In this document: one piece after another, positions 48,425 through 56,412 of the stretch
Layout: every line of letters begins with the position of its first letter
How positions within the stretch are numbered: the stretch's first letter is position 1
Source of the DNA: Microbacterium kyungheense
GTDB taxonomy: Bacteria; Actinomycetota; Actinomycetes; Actinomycetales; Microbacteriaceae
Assembly (NCBI RefSeq): GCF_006783905.1
Contig: NZ_VFPE01000009.1
Span: 1-64,000, forward strand
Direction: 5' to 3'
Length of the DNA: 64,000 bases
The notes under the pieces: model-generated
The model's database searches: none
What the model saw: only the letters and a program-made list of their open reading frames with translations
Told to the model about the DNA's origin: nothing
Made by a program: the position numbers and the translations under genes

Positions 48425-48445
48425 GCGTGTTCGGTCAGGCGGATG

Positions 48446-48802
48446 TCAGGACAGCAGCTTCGCCTTCGCGGCGGCGAACTCCTCATCCGACAGGATGCCC
48501 TGTGCGTGGAGCTGAGCCAGCTGATTGATCTTCGCCATCAGGTCGTCTCCGCCCGCGGCCGGCGCTGCCGGAGCCGGAGCGGGGGCGGCGTACTGGGCGT
48601 TCGCGACGGCCTGGGCCGCCGCGGCATCCATGGCGGCCTGCTGCTGCTGGGCCTCGTAGGCCTGCTGCTCCTGTCGCTCGTACGCCTTCTGCTGCTGGTG
48701 ACCGGCGACGGCGCCCGAGACGGCGGTCGCCGTTCCCGCAACGACGGCGGTGCGAGCGGCCATGCCGATCAGGCCGGGACGGCCGAATCTTCCGAGTGGC
48801 AT
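48446..48802 (-). CDS. SHOCT domain protein
   Basis: 118 residues. N-terminal hydrophobic patch (10-33), a Gln-rich helix (36-60) and an Ala/Pro linker lead to the short SHOCT helix pair MAKINQLAQLHAQGILSDEEF (about 88-109). SHOCT modules mediate oligomerisation of small membrane-linked proteins. Last of three co-oriented small genes. Confidence 0.8.
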   Translation of the reverse strand: MPLGRFGRPGLIGMAARTAVVAGTATAVSGAVAGHQQQKAYERQEQQAYEAQQQQAAMDAAAAQAVANAQYAAPAPAPAAPAAGGDDLMAKINQLAQLHAQGILSDEEFAAAKAKLLS

Positions 48803-48813
48803 GTCTTCCTCCT

Positions 48814-49230
48814 TCAGTCGGCGTTCTCAGCGAGGAACGCGTTGACGATGGGCGCCGGAACGCCCTCGCGGGCGATCACGGCGCCGCCGGCCTCGTACAG
48901 CCGGGATGCGAACGCCTTCGCCCAGAGCAGCTCGATGACGAGGATCGCCGCCGACGTGCCCGGCTCAAGGCCGTCCGCGAGTGCCAGGATGTCCTCCTCG
49001 CCGGCGAGTCCTTCGAGGTCGAGCGAGGGCACGTCGCTCTCGATCGTGTCGGACAGCTCGAGGATCTCCAGCTCGCCCTCGGGCGAACGTCGCACGAACA
49101 CGAGGTCGAGGACGTTCACGGTGCCCGCGGCGACGAGGTCGTCGATGGCCTGCAGCACAGCCGGGCCCGGGCGGTCGCCTTCGAACCCGATCGCGTAGAA
49201 CTCGATGGGCCCGTAGTCGAAGTCAGTCAT
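48814..49230 (-). CDS. DUF6325/DUF1269-like protein
   Basis: 138 residues. Ferredoxin-like pattern DFDYGPIEFYAIGFEG with an acidic middle and the LVIELLWAKAFASRLYEAGG segment (about 98-117), typical of a stress-associated actinobacterial family that lies beside SHOCT genes. Function unknown. Twelve bases separate it from the next gene. Confidence 0.78.
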   Translation of the reverse strand: MTDFDYGPIEFYAIGFEGDRPGPAVLQAIDDLVAAGTVNVLDLVFVRRSPEGELEILELSDTIESDVPSLDLEGLAGEEDILALADGLEPGTSAAILVIELLWAKAFASRLYEAGGAVIAREGVPAPIVNAFLAENAD

Positions 49231-49255
49231 GTCTTCTCCGTTCCGATCAGGGCTC

Positions 49256-49639
49256 TCAGGCCGAGAGCGCCTTCGCCTTCAGTGAGTCGAACTCGGCCTG
49301 CGTGATCGTGCCTGCGTCCAGCAGCGCCTTGGCCTTCGCGACCTCGTCGGCCGGGCTGGCCGCGGTGCCCGCCGTCTGGCGGATGTAGTCCTGCTGCGCC
49401 GCCTGCAGCGCACGCGCCTGCGCGATCGAGCGCTCCTGCATGCCCTTGCCGCGGGCGATGAGGTACACCAGCGCCGTGAGGAACGGAACGAAGATGAGGA
49501 AGAGGATCCACACCGCCTTCCACCACCCGTTCAGCTTCTCGTCGCGGAACAGGTCGCCGATGATCGAGAAGATGACCATCAGGTAGGCGACGAAGACGAA
49601 GACCCAGAAGATCCACGCGAGAAGGTCCCAGAAACCCAT
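49256..49639 (-). CDS. PLDc_N / SHOCT membrane protein
   Basis: 127 residues. Two membrane helices (5-28, 40-62) in the PLDc_N arrangement, a linker, then a C-terminal SHOCT pair (ADEVAKAKALLDAGTITQAEF, about 97-117). First gene of the three-gene stress-type unit. No catalytic phospholipase motif is present; the name refers only to the fold of the membrane part. Confidence 0.82.
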   Translation of the reverse strand: MGFWDLLAWIFWVFVFVAYLMVIFSIIGDLFRDEKLNGWWKAVWILFLIFVPFLTALVYLIARGKGMQERSIAQARALQAAQQDYIRQTAGTAASPADEVAKAKALLDAGTITQAEFDSLKAKALSA

Positions 49640-49847
49640 AAGCGGTACGCCAATCTGTCGGACGGGCCCCACAGCCCGTCGCTGCAACGAAGGGAACAGC
49701 GCATCGCGCGCCGTTCTTGTCGCGACACTACTCCCAACGTGTCGCGGAGGGCATCACTCGAAAAGGGCGATTATCCGGATGCCCCGAGCGTTCCCGTTCC
49801 GGATACCAGGCGTTCCGCGGCGCCGGGGCCGCCGGCATCCACCTCTC

Positions 49848-51683
49848 TCAGGACTCCCGCAGGACCATGGCTTCTTCGAGGGTCGGCGCGACCTCGTCGA
49901 CGGCGGCGGGGATGCCGCCGAGCGCCTCGCGCACACGGTCGGGCGCGACGCCGGCGACGCGCACCGTGCGGCCCGCCAGCATCGTCGGGAGCCCGGCTTC
50001 TCCGAGCGCCGTGAACGCCCGCTGCCACTCGGGCGTCGTCACCACGACGGCCGTCACCCCCGCGGTGAGCTCGGCCGCCGAGCCGAGCCCCAGCAGCCGC
50101 CCCTGCGACAGGAGAGCGAGGCGCGTGCACTGCTCGGCCTCTTGCATGTAGTGCGTCGTGACGATCACACCGCGTCCGGCCTCGGCCTGCGCGTGGATGG
50201 TGTCCCACAGCCGTGCGCGCGAGAGCGGGTCCACGCCCGACGTGGGCTCGTCCAGCACGAGCAGCTCGGGCTCATGGGCGAGCGCCAGCGTGAACGCCAG
50301 CTGACGCTGCCGCCCGAGCCCGATCGAGCCCACGGTCTCGCGCTCGACCTCGGCGAGCGACGCCGGCAGGTGCGGCCGCGGCATCCGGTACACGCGCGCG
50401 AAGAACTCGGCGTTCTCGTCGACGCTGATGGTGCGGTACAGCCCGAGGCCCTGCGGCACGTACCCGAGGCGTTCCCGCGAGGCCGCGTCCGGTGCCCGCC
50501 CGAAGAGCTCGACCGTGCCGGCGTCGGGGGCATCGAGCCCGATGAGGGCGCGCAGGAACGTCGTCTTGCCGGCGCCGTTCGCACCGATGAGGCCCACGAT
50601 CTCGCCGGTGGACACGTCGAGGCTGACGTCGTCGACGGCCAGCTGCGACCCGAACCGCCGAGTGACGCCGCGTCCGGCCGCCACGACCGCCCCGGCGACG
50701 GGACCGTCGTGGCGGGTGGCCGAGGGACCGGGCTCGCGCTCGTGCGCGGGGCCGGACCGCTCACCGGGGTCGCGCGCGAGCGTGTAGGCGATGAGCGCGT
50801 CCTCGAGGTCGGGAGTGACCGCGCGCGGGGCGGGAGGCTCTGCCGGGGTGGGGGTGACGGCTGGGGTGCGGACGGCGGCGTCATCGGACGCGGCGGCGAT
50901 CCACTCGTGCCGGACGCGCCCGCGTCGCCACGAGTTCCACGACGGCGTGTCGCCCGGGTCCAGGGCGATGCGGCCCGGCAGCGCTGCGACGATGCGGTCG
51001 GCCGTTCCCGCGGCGATCACGGCGCCGCGATCGAGGGCGGTCACCGACGCTGCGCGCGCGGCCTCGTCGAGGTACGTGGTGGCCATGAGCACCGCCCTGT
51101 CGGCCGCGGCCGTCGCCGCGATGAGGCGCCACAGCTCGACCCGGCTCACCGGGTCGACGCCGGTGCTGGGCTCGTCGAGCAGCACGAGCCGCGGCTCGTG
51201 CAGGATCGCGAGGACGAACCCGAGCTTCTGCCGCATGCCGCCCGACAGGTCCCAGCCGAGGCGGTCGCGCGCCGCCGTGAGCCCGGCGCGCTGGAGCAGC
51301 TCGTCCGAGCGCCGGCGGACGCGCGACGCCGACATGCGGAACGACTGGCCGACGAACGCGATGTTCTCGGCGACGCTCAGGCTGTTCCACACGCCCGAGG
51401 TGGACGGCTGATATCCGATCTCGGCCTTCGACAGCGTGCGCACGGCGCCGGCCGACGGGGTGATCCGCCGGGCCAGCACCCGCAGGAGCGTCGACTTGCC
51501 CGCGCCGTCGCCGCCGACGACGGCGGTGACCTGCCCGGCCGGCACGTCCAGGGTGACCTCGTCGAGCGCCACGGTGTCGCCGAAGGCGACCCGGATGCCC
51601 TCCACGCCGACGTCGATCGCCGTCGCAGCGCTCGCGCCCGCGCCGGCGGCGCGCGTGCGCCGCGTGGCGCCTGCGCCGCTCAT
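49848..51683 (-). CDS. ABC exporter ATPase with two fused nucleotide-binding modules
   Basis: 611 residues. Module 1 (about 25-235): Walker A GGDGAGKS, signature LSGGMRQKL and Walker B VLLDEPSTGVDP. Module 2 (about 340-560): GANGAGKT, LVLDEPTSGVDP, but the signature region reads SIGLGRQRQL instead of LSGG. A charged linker of about 80 residues joins them. Together with the overlapping permease (ATGA) it forms an exporter like the YhiH/RbbA-type drug-export ATPases. The TetR gene is divergent from the operon. Confidence 0.9.
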   Translation of the reverse strand: MSGAGATRRTRAAGAGASAATAIDVGVEGIRVAFGDTVALDEVTLDVPAGQVTAVVGGDGAGKSTLLRVLARRITPSAGAVRTLSKAEIGYQPSTSGVWNSLSVAENIAFVGQSFRMSASRVRRRSDELLQRAGLTAARDRLGWDLSGGMRQKLGFVLAILHEPRLVLLDEPSTGVDPVSRVELWRLIAATAAADRAVLMATTYLDEAARAASVTALDRGAVIAAGTADRIVAALPGRIALDPGDTPSWNSWRRGRVRHEWIAAASDDAAVRTPAVTPTPAEPPAPRAVTPDLEDALIAYTLARDPGERSGPAHEREPGPSATRHDGPVAGAVVAAGRGVTRRFGSQLAVDDVSLDVSTGEIVGLIGANGAGKTTFLRALIGLDAPDAGTVELFGRAPDAASRERLGYVPQGLGLYRTISVDENAEFFARVYRMPRPHLPASLAEVERETVGSIGLGRQRQLAFTLALAHEPELLVLDEPTSGVDPLSRARLWDTIHAQAEAGRGVIVTTHYMQEAEQCTRLALLSQGRLLGLGSAAELTAGVTAVVVTTPEWQRAFTALGEAGLPTMLAGRTVRVAGVAPDRVREALGGIPAAVDEVAPTLEEAMVLRES

Positions 51684-52762
51684 CGATGCGCTCCGTGGCG
51701 GCGAGGCTTCGCGGGCGTGATGCCCGCGTGCAGCCGCAGCACCGCGAGGCCGAAGAGCACGATCGCCATCACCAGGAGGATCGTGAGAGGCAGCCACAGC
51801 GAGTCCCACCCGGCCCCGCGCAGCATGACGCCCTGCGACACCATCGTGAAGTAGGTGAGGGGCAGCAGGTAGCCGATCCACCGCACACCGGCGGCCATCG
51901 CGTCGAGCGGGAAGATCATGCCCGAGAGCAGGATCTGCGGCAGCAGCAGCATCATGGCGCCCTGGATCGCCTGCCCCGAGGTCTTCGCGACCGTCGAGAT
52001 GAGCACACCCATCCCGAGCACCGCGAACAGGAACAGCGCCGCCCCGACGGCGAAGATCCACACGCTGCCGACGAACGGCACGCCGAACAGCCAGATGCCG
52101 AGCACGGTGATCAGCACCATGTCGAGCGATGCGAGCAGGAAGTACGGGCTGATCTTGCCGAGGATGACGCTGGTGGCCTTGAGCGGCATGACCGCGAGCT
52201 GCTCGAAGGTGCCCGCCTCGCGCTCGCGCACCAGCCCGATGCTCGTGATGATCGTGCCGATGAACGTCAGGATGAGGCCGATGATCGCGGGCACCATCAC
52301 CCACGACGTCTTCAGGTCGGGGTTGAACAGCATCTCGATGTCGAGCTGGGGGCCCTGCGGGTTCTGCGCGAGCTGCGCGCTGAGCTGGGTGAACACGACC
52401 TGGGCGGACTGTGCGGCGAAGAGGTTCGACCCGTCGATGTAGACCGTGAACGAGGTGTCGTCCTCGGCGTAGATCGCGACGTTCGCGGTGCGATCCACCA
52501 GGGCCTCCTGCGCGTCGGCGGCGTCGCCGTCGACGTCGGTCGACACGACGTCGAGGTGATCGCTCAGCTCGTCGTTGTCGTCGATGAGGTCCTCGATCTG
52601 CTCCGCCTGCGCGCCGACCACGGTCACGCGGAGCGTCTCGACGGTGAAGTTCGCGGCGTAGCCGAAGATCACCAGCAGCAGGAGCGGCATGACGACGAGC
52701 ATCCCGAGGGTGAGACGGTCCCGCCGCAGCTCCTGGAACTCCTTGAGGAAGATGGCGCGCAT
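51680..52762 (-). CDS. ABC-2 type exporter permease
   Basis: 360 residues. Helix at 18-38, external domain 45-165, then five helices; LVREREAGTFEQLAVMPLKATSVILGKISPY (described by its position, about 190-220) contains the conserved ABC-2 elbow. Resembles YhhJ/YbhR-type drug-export permeases. First gene of the operon with the fused ATPase. Confidence 0.9.
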   Translation of the reverse strand: MRAIFLKEFQELRRDRLTLGMLVVMPLLLLVIFGYAANFTVETLRVTVVGAQAEQIEDLIDDNDELSDHLDVVSTDVDGDAADAQEALVDRTANVAIYAEDDTSFTVYIDGSNLFAAQSAQVVFTQLSAQLAQNPQGPQLDIEMLFNPDLKTSWVMVPAIIGLILTFIGTIITSIGLVREREAGTFEQLAVMPLKATSVILGKISPYFLLASLDMVLITVLGIWLFGVPFVGSVWIFAVGAALFLFAVLGMGVLISTVAKTSGQAIQGAMMLLLPQILLSGMIFPLDAMAAGVRWIGYLLPLTYFTMVSQGVMLRGAGWDSLWLPLTILLVMAIVLFGLAVLRLHAGITPAKPRRHGAHR

Positions 52763-52827
52763 ACGCGCATTATTCACCGTGCGACGAATTACTGGCAAGG
52801 GGTTCGTCGAGCCCCTACGCTGGGCCC
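52763..52827. promoter_or_regulatory. Divergent promoter between the ABC exporter and TetR genes
   Basis: AT-rich imperfect dyad ATTATTC - 9 - GAATTAC around 52769-52792. A TetR-type repressor usually binds such a site and controls both genes. Confidence 0.45.
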
Positions 52828-53463
52828 ATGGCCGACCGCGATGCCACGGCTCCGCGCCGTCGCCGCGGCCGCCCCCGTGGCGGCCGGACCGAGGCGCGCG
52901 AGCAGATCCTCGCGGCGGCGGCGACGGAGTTCGGCGACCGCGGCTACGACGGCGCGACGATCCGCACGATCGCCGAACGTGCCGGCGTCGACTCGGCGCT
53001 CGTGCACCACTACTTCGGCACCAAGGCCGATCTGTTCGCGGCCGCCATCGACATCCCGATCAACCCGGCGAGCGCCATCCCCGAGGTGATCGGCACCGAT
53101 CTCGACACCGCCGGCGAGCGCCTCGTCCGCTTCGTCCTCGAACTGTGGGACCGCCCGGCGTTCCGCGACCGCGGTGTCGCGATGCTGCGCTCGGTGATCG
53201 GCAACCGCCGGACGGCCTCGCTCATGGTCGGCTTCGTCTCGCGGGAGCTCATCCGCCACATCGGCGAGCGCATCGCCCCGGGCGACGAAGGACGCACCCG
53301 CGCCTCGCTCGTCGCGAGCCAGGTCGTCGGCCTCATGGTCACGCGCTACGTGCTGGAGCTCGAGCCGATCGCCTCGACGCCCGTCGACGACCTCGTCGCC
53401 GCCATGGGCCCCAACCTCCAGCGCTACCTGACCGGCCCCCTGACCCCCGCCGCCTCCGCGTGA
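52828..53463 (+). CDS. TetR family regulator
   Basis: 211 residues. Basic N-tail RRRRGRPRGGR, then the helix-turn-helix (about 22-68): ILAAAATEFGDRGYDGATIRTIAERAGVDSALVHHYFGTK, given here by position and key residues. C-terminal ligand domain of the TetR_C type. Divergent from, and likely repressor of, the ABC exporter operon. Confidence 0.92.
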   Translation: MADRDATAPRRRRGRPRGGRTEAREQILAAAATEFGDRGYDGATIRTIAERAGVDSALVHHYFGTKADLFAAAIDIPINPASAIPEVIGTDLDTAGERLVRFVLELWDRPAFRDRGVAMLRSVIGNRRTASLMVGFVSRELIRHIGERIAPGDEGRTRASLVASQVVGLMVTRYVLELEPIASTPVDDLVAAMGPNLQRYLTGPLTPAASA

Positions 53464-53651
53464 CCCGATGCCTGGCCCTGCTGCACGCTGCGGGGCGGAC
53501 GGGGGCGCTCGGCTCGGGCGGTCCGCGCTCACACATTCGTCCTCAATTGAGGACCGGCACCGAACTGCGGAGCGAACCCGCTGATCGGATCCGCATCCCG
53601 GCACTCGTCCTCAACTGAGGACGGTTCCAGAAGACGCTGGTGCGATTGCTG
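53464..53651. repeat. Intergenic palindromes of the CCTCAATTGAGG family
   Basis: GTCCTCAATTGAGGAC at 53539-53554 and GTCCTCAACTGAGGAC at 53607-53622, each flanked by GC-rich TGCGGA/GGCACC-type spacer sequence. No gene seen. Confidence 0.75.
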
Positions 53652-54515
53652 TCAGCGCGAACGGTGCAGGTTCTGTGCGACAGCCTCCATGATGAGCTTC
53701 TGCACGGCCGGCCAGTCCCCGATGATCATCTGGTAGCTCACGCGGATCACGTGATAGCCGTGGAGCAGGAGCTTCGCGTCGTGTCGAATGTCCTCATCAC
53801 GCTGCGCACCGACGTGGTGCCCGCCATCGATCTGCAGGACGAGCCGATCACCGATGAGGAAGTCGACGCGGTGTCCGAGCACCCATGCCTGCGGCACGAT
53901 CCGCAAGCGGAGCCACCTCAGCCGTCTGGGGACGATGGTCTCGAGACCTGAGTCCGCGAACGGCGTCGCTTCCGCCAGAACAGCACGCGCCGAGGCCGGC
54001 AAGGGGAGTCGGGCGAGCACGTCCCGGTCCACGAGTCTCTTGTTGAGGGCGGAGTCCCAGATGACCAGTGCATTATCGAACGGCACGCATTGGGCGACGG
54101 CGACCAACGTGTTCTCGATGCCGTCCTCGAGCGTGTGCGGCGGCCGTGGCATCACCGGCGCGAACCAGTGCACCACCGCTCTTGGCGCGTCGGTCTCGCC
54201 GTCACGGGCGACGCGCACGCCACCAGAGGCCGGCGGAGCGCACACGTGGGGCAGGTCGCCCTCATCGAGCACCCACAAGCCCAGTCGTCGCGCGCGCGTC
54301 ACGCATCCGATGACGACGCCCGCTCGCGCCGCAGCCACCAGCAGCGGATCGGTTGCAGGCAGCGCCAGCCAAGAGCGACGAACCCGTTCCAGCTGACCGG
54401 CGGCGACGGCTTCCGCGAGCTCCCGCTTGGTGCACGTTCGACCGACGAGTGTTGACTGCCGGGCGATGCCGCTGCTCGCCTGCAGCGTCTGCCTCCAGGT
54501 GGGTTCTGCCGCCAT
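53652..54515 (-). CDS. DUF559 nuclease-like protein with N-terminal AbiEi-type winged helix
   Basis: 287 residues. The N-terminus (20-60) resembles the AbiEi antitoxin-type winged helix. The C-terminus carries a VSR/DUF559-like PD-(D/E)xK core: VDFLIGDRLVLQIDGGHH, then RHDAKLLLHGYHVIRVSY. No partner toxin or methylase lies beside it, so it is an orphan, a common state for this actinobacterial family. Palindrome clusters flank both ends. Confidence 0.75.
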   Translation of the reverse strand: MAAEPTWRQTLQASSGIARQSTLVGRTCTKRELAEAVAAGQLERVRRSWLALPATDPLLVAAARAGVVIGCVTRARRLGLWVLDEGDLPHVCAPPASGGVRVARDGETDAPRAVVHWFAPVMPRPPHTLEDGIENTLVAVAQCVPFDNALVIWDSALNKRLVDRDVLARLPLPASARAVLAEATPFADSGLETIVPRRLRWLRLRIVPQAWVLGHRVDFLIGDRLVLQIDGGHHVGAQRDEDIRHDAKLLLHGYHVIRVSYQMIIGDWPAVQKLIMEAVAQNLHRSR

Positions 54516-54898
54516 GAGACGAGCATGAAGGCGAAGTGGAGATCCTCGCCGAGGGCCCCCACGATCTGGGGAGAACGGCACCTGGCCGCCGCCTGTGGAG
54601 GAGACGGCACTCCCCGGCCGCCGGCATCCTGCTTCCTCAATTGAGGAAGAGCGCCGAGGTGCCGACGCGAAGGCGGAATCTCGCCCGCAGGTGAGCCCGC
54701 GTCCTCAAACGAGGATCGCGAGCCTGGACGGACGCCCGGCCAAGACTCCTCAGTCGAGGAGCAGTGCCCGGATGCGGACCGGATCGTGATACGTCGGCCG
54801 CCACCCGGCGCTCGTCCTCAAATGAGGACGCGGAGCGGCCAAGCGGCCGGTGTGCAGAAGATTCAGTGGATGCCGCGACCCCGGCATGCCGGCTGCCG
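54516..54898. repeat. 383-base intergenic region filled with short palindromes
   Basis: Four variants: CTTCCTCAATTGAGGAAG (54632-54649), GTCCTCAAACGAGGAT (54701-54716), CTCCTCAGTCGAGGAG (54746-54761) and GTCCTCAAATGAGGAC (54814-54829). They are spaced about 45-70 bases apart and embedded in related flanks such as CCGGCATCC before and GTGCCCGGATGCGGACC after. No coding sequence is apparent. Confidence 0.78.
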
Positions 54899-56365
54899 TC
54901 AGTTCAGGGCGGACGTCAGGCGTGCGACGCCGTCGAGGAACGTCGCCTTCGCGGGCTCGCGGCGCCACTCGTCGAGCGTCAGCTCGCGGCCGGCGTCGCG
55001 GTACGCCTGCTCGACCTCGCGCATCTGGGCGACGAACGACGCTCCGAGCACCAGCATCGAGACCTCCATGTTGAGGCTGAAGGAGCGGATGTCCATGTTG
55101 CTCGAGCCGATGACGGCGATGTCGTCGTCGATCGAGAAGTGCTTGGAGTGCAGGATGAACGGCGCCGGATACATGAAGATGCGCACCCCCGCCTGCAGCA
55201 GCGCCTCGTAGTACGAGCGCTGTGCGTGGTAGACCATGCCCTGGTCGCCGATCTCGGACACGAACAGCTGCACATCCAGGCCCCGCTCGCAGGCGGTCGT
55301 GATCGCGTAGACCATCGCCTCATCGGGCACGAAGTAGGGGCTCGTGAGGATCACGCGCTCGGTCGCACCGTGGATGAGCGAGAGGAACAGTCGCAGGTTG
55401 TTCTCGGTCTCGTACGCCGGCCCGCTCGGCACGAGCTGGCAGACGAGGTCTCCGGCGGCGGCGAGCTGTGCGGCCGGGACCTGCTCGTCGTCGAGCATCA
55501 CGCCGGTCTCGACGAGCCAGTCCGACAGGAACACGGCATCGATCTCGGCGACCGCGGGCCCCTCCACCCGCGACACGAGCTCCTGCCACTTGAGTCCGCG
55601 CTTCAGGTTCTTGGGCGTGTTGTAGCTGCGGTCGATCAGGTTCTGCGAGCCGACGAAGGCGGTGCGGCCGTCGACGACGACGATCTTGCGGTGGTTGCGC
55701 AGGTCGGGGCGCTGGTACTTGCCCTGGAACGGCTGGACCGGCAGCATCCAGGACCAGATGACGCCGATGCGGTCGAGTTCGGCGAACGTCCTCTTCTGGC
55801 CGACGGCCTTGCGCGAGGCGACGTGGTCGGCGAGCAGGCGGACGGTGACGCCGCGCTTGACCGCGTTCTCCATGGCGGTGAAGAACACCTCGGTCGTCTT
55901 GTCCCACGAGACGATGAAGAACTCGACGTGGACGTACTTCTGGGCGGTGTCGATCGCCGCCGCCATGGCGATGATGGATGCCTCGTAGTCGCCGATCAGG
56001 TCGGCCCGGTTCCCACCCACCGGCGGCAGGCTCGTCAGCTTCTCGTTCTGCGTGGTGACCCTCGTGAACCACGTCGGCCACGACGAGGGATCCGCCTTCT
56101 CGTCCGCGACCGCCGCCACGCGGTCACGGATGATCCCGTCGATGCGGGCCTGCTCGGACCGCCGCTTCTTGGGCAGCTTGACGTTGCCGATGAGGAGGAA
56201 CAGCACGATGCCGACGACGGGCAGCAAGAAGATCAGCAGCAGCCACGACATCGCCGCGGTGGGCTTGCGCCCCTTCGGGATGATGATGAGCGCGGTGATG
56301 TTGACAGCGAGCACGACGAGCGCGCCGATCGTCCAACCCAGGTTGGCGAAGAATCCGGAGTCCAC
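54899..56365 (-). CDS. cls: Cardiolipin synthase (phospholipase D superfamily)
   Basis: 488 residues. Two N-terminal membrane helices (8-29, 38-60), then two HKD motifs: His225-Lys227-Asp232 and His406-Lys408-Asp413, with GSQN and GSSN after them. It joins two phosphatidylglycerol molecules into cardiolipin at the membrane. The GTG start is preferred; an ATG six codons upstream is possible. Divergent from a SulP gene. Confidence 0.93.
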   Translation of the reverse strand: MDSGFFANLGWTIGALVVLAVNITALIIIPKGRKPTAAMSWLLLIFLLPVVGIVLFLLIGNVKLPKKRRSEQARIDGIIRDRVAAVADEKADPSSWPTWFTRVTTQNEKLTSLPPVGGNRADLIGDYEASIIAMAAAIDTAQKYVHVEFFIVSWDKTTEVFFTAMENAVKRGVTVRLLADHVASRKAVGQKRTFAELDRIGVIWSWMLPVQPFQGKYQRPDLRNHRKIVVVDGRTAFVGSQNLIDRSYNTPKNLKRGLKWQELVSRVEGPAVAEIDAVFLSDWLVETGVMLDDEQVPAAQLAAAGDLVCQLVPSGPAYETENNLRLFLSLIHGATERVILTSPYFVPDEAMVYAITTACERGLDVQLFVSEIGDQGMVYHAQRSYYEALLQAGVRIFMYPAPFILHSKHFSIDDDIAVIGSSNMDIRSFSLNMEVSMLVLGASFVAQMREVEQAYRDAGRELTLDEWRREPAKATFLDGVARLTSALN

Positions 56366-56412
56366 GTGAGCAGTGTGCCGCATTCCGCGGCGATCCCGGT
56401 ACATTCGCGAGG

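Noticed and set aside
49640..49847. Possible small gene between the PLDc_N-SHOCT gene and the ABC operon
   Set aside because: No frame with credible codon use, start or ribosome site; nothing recognisable in it.
53530..54840. CRISPR array
   Set aside because: The repeats are only 12-18 bases, palindromic, variable and unevenly spaced, with no spacers of uniform length and no cas genes.
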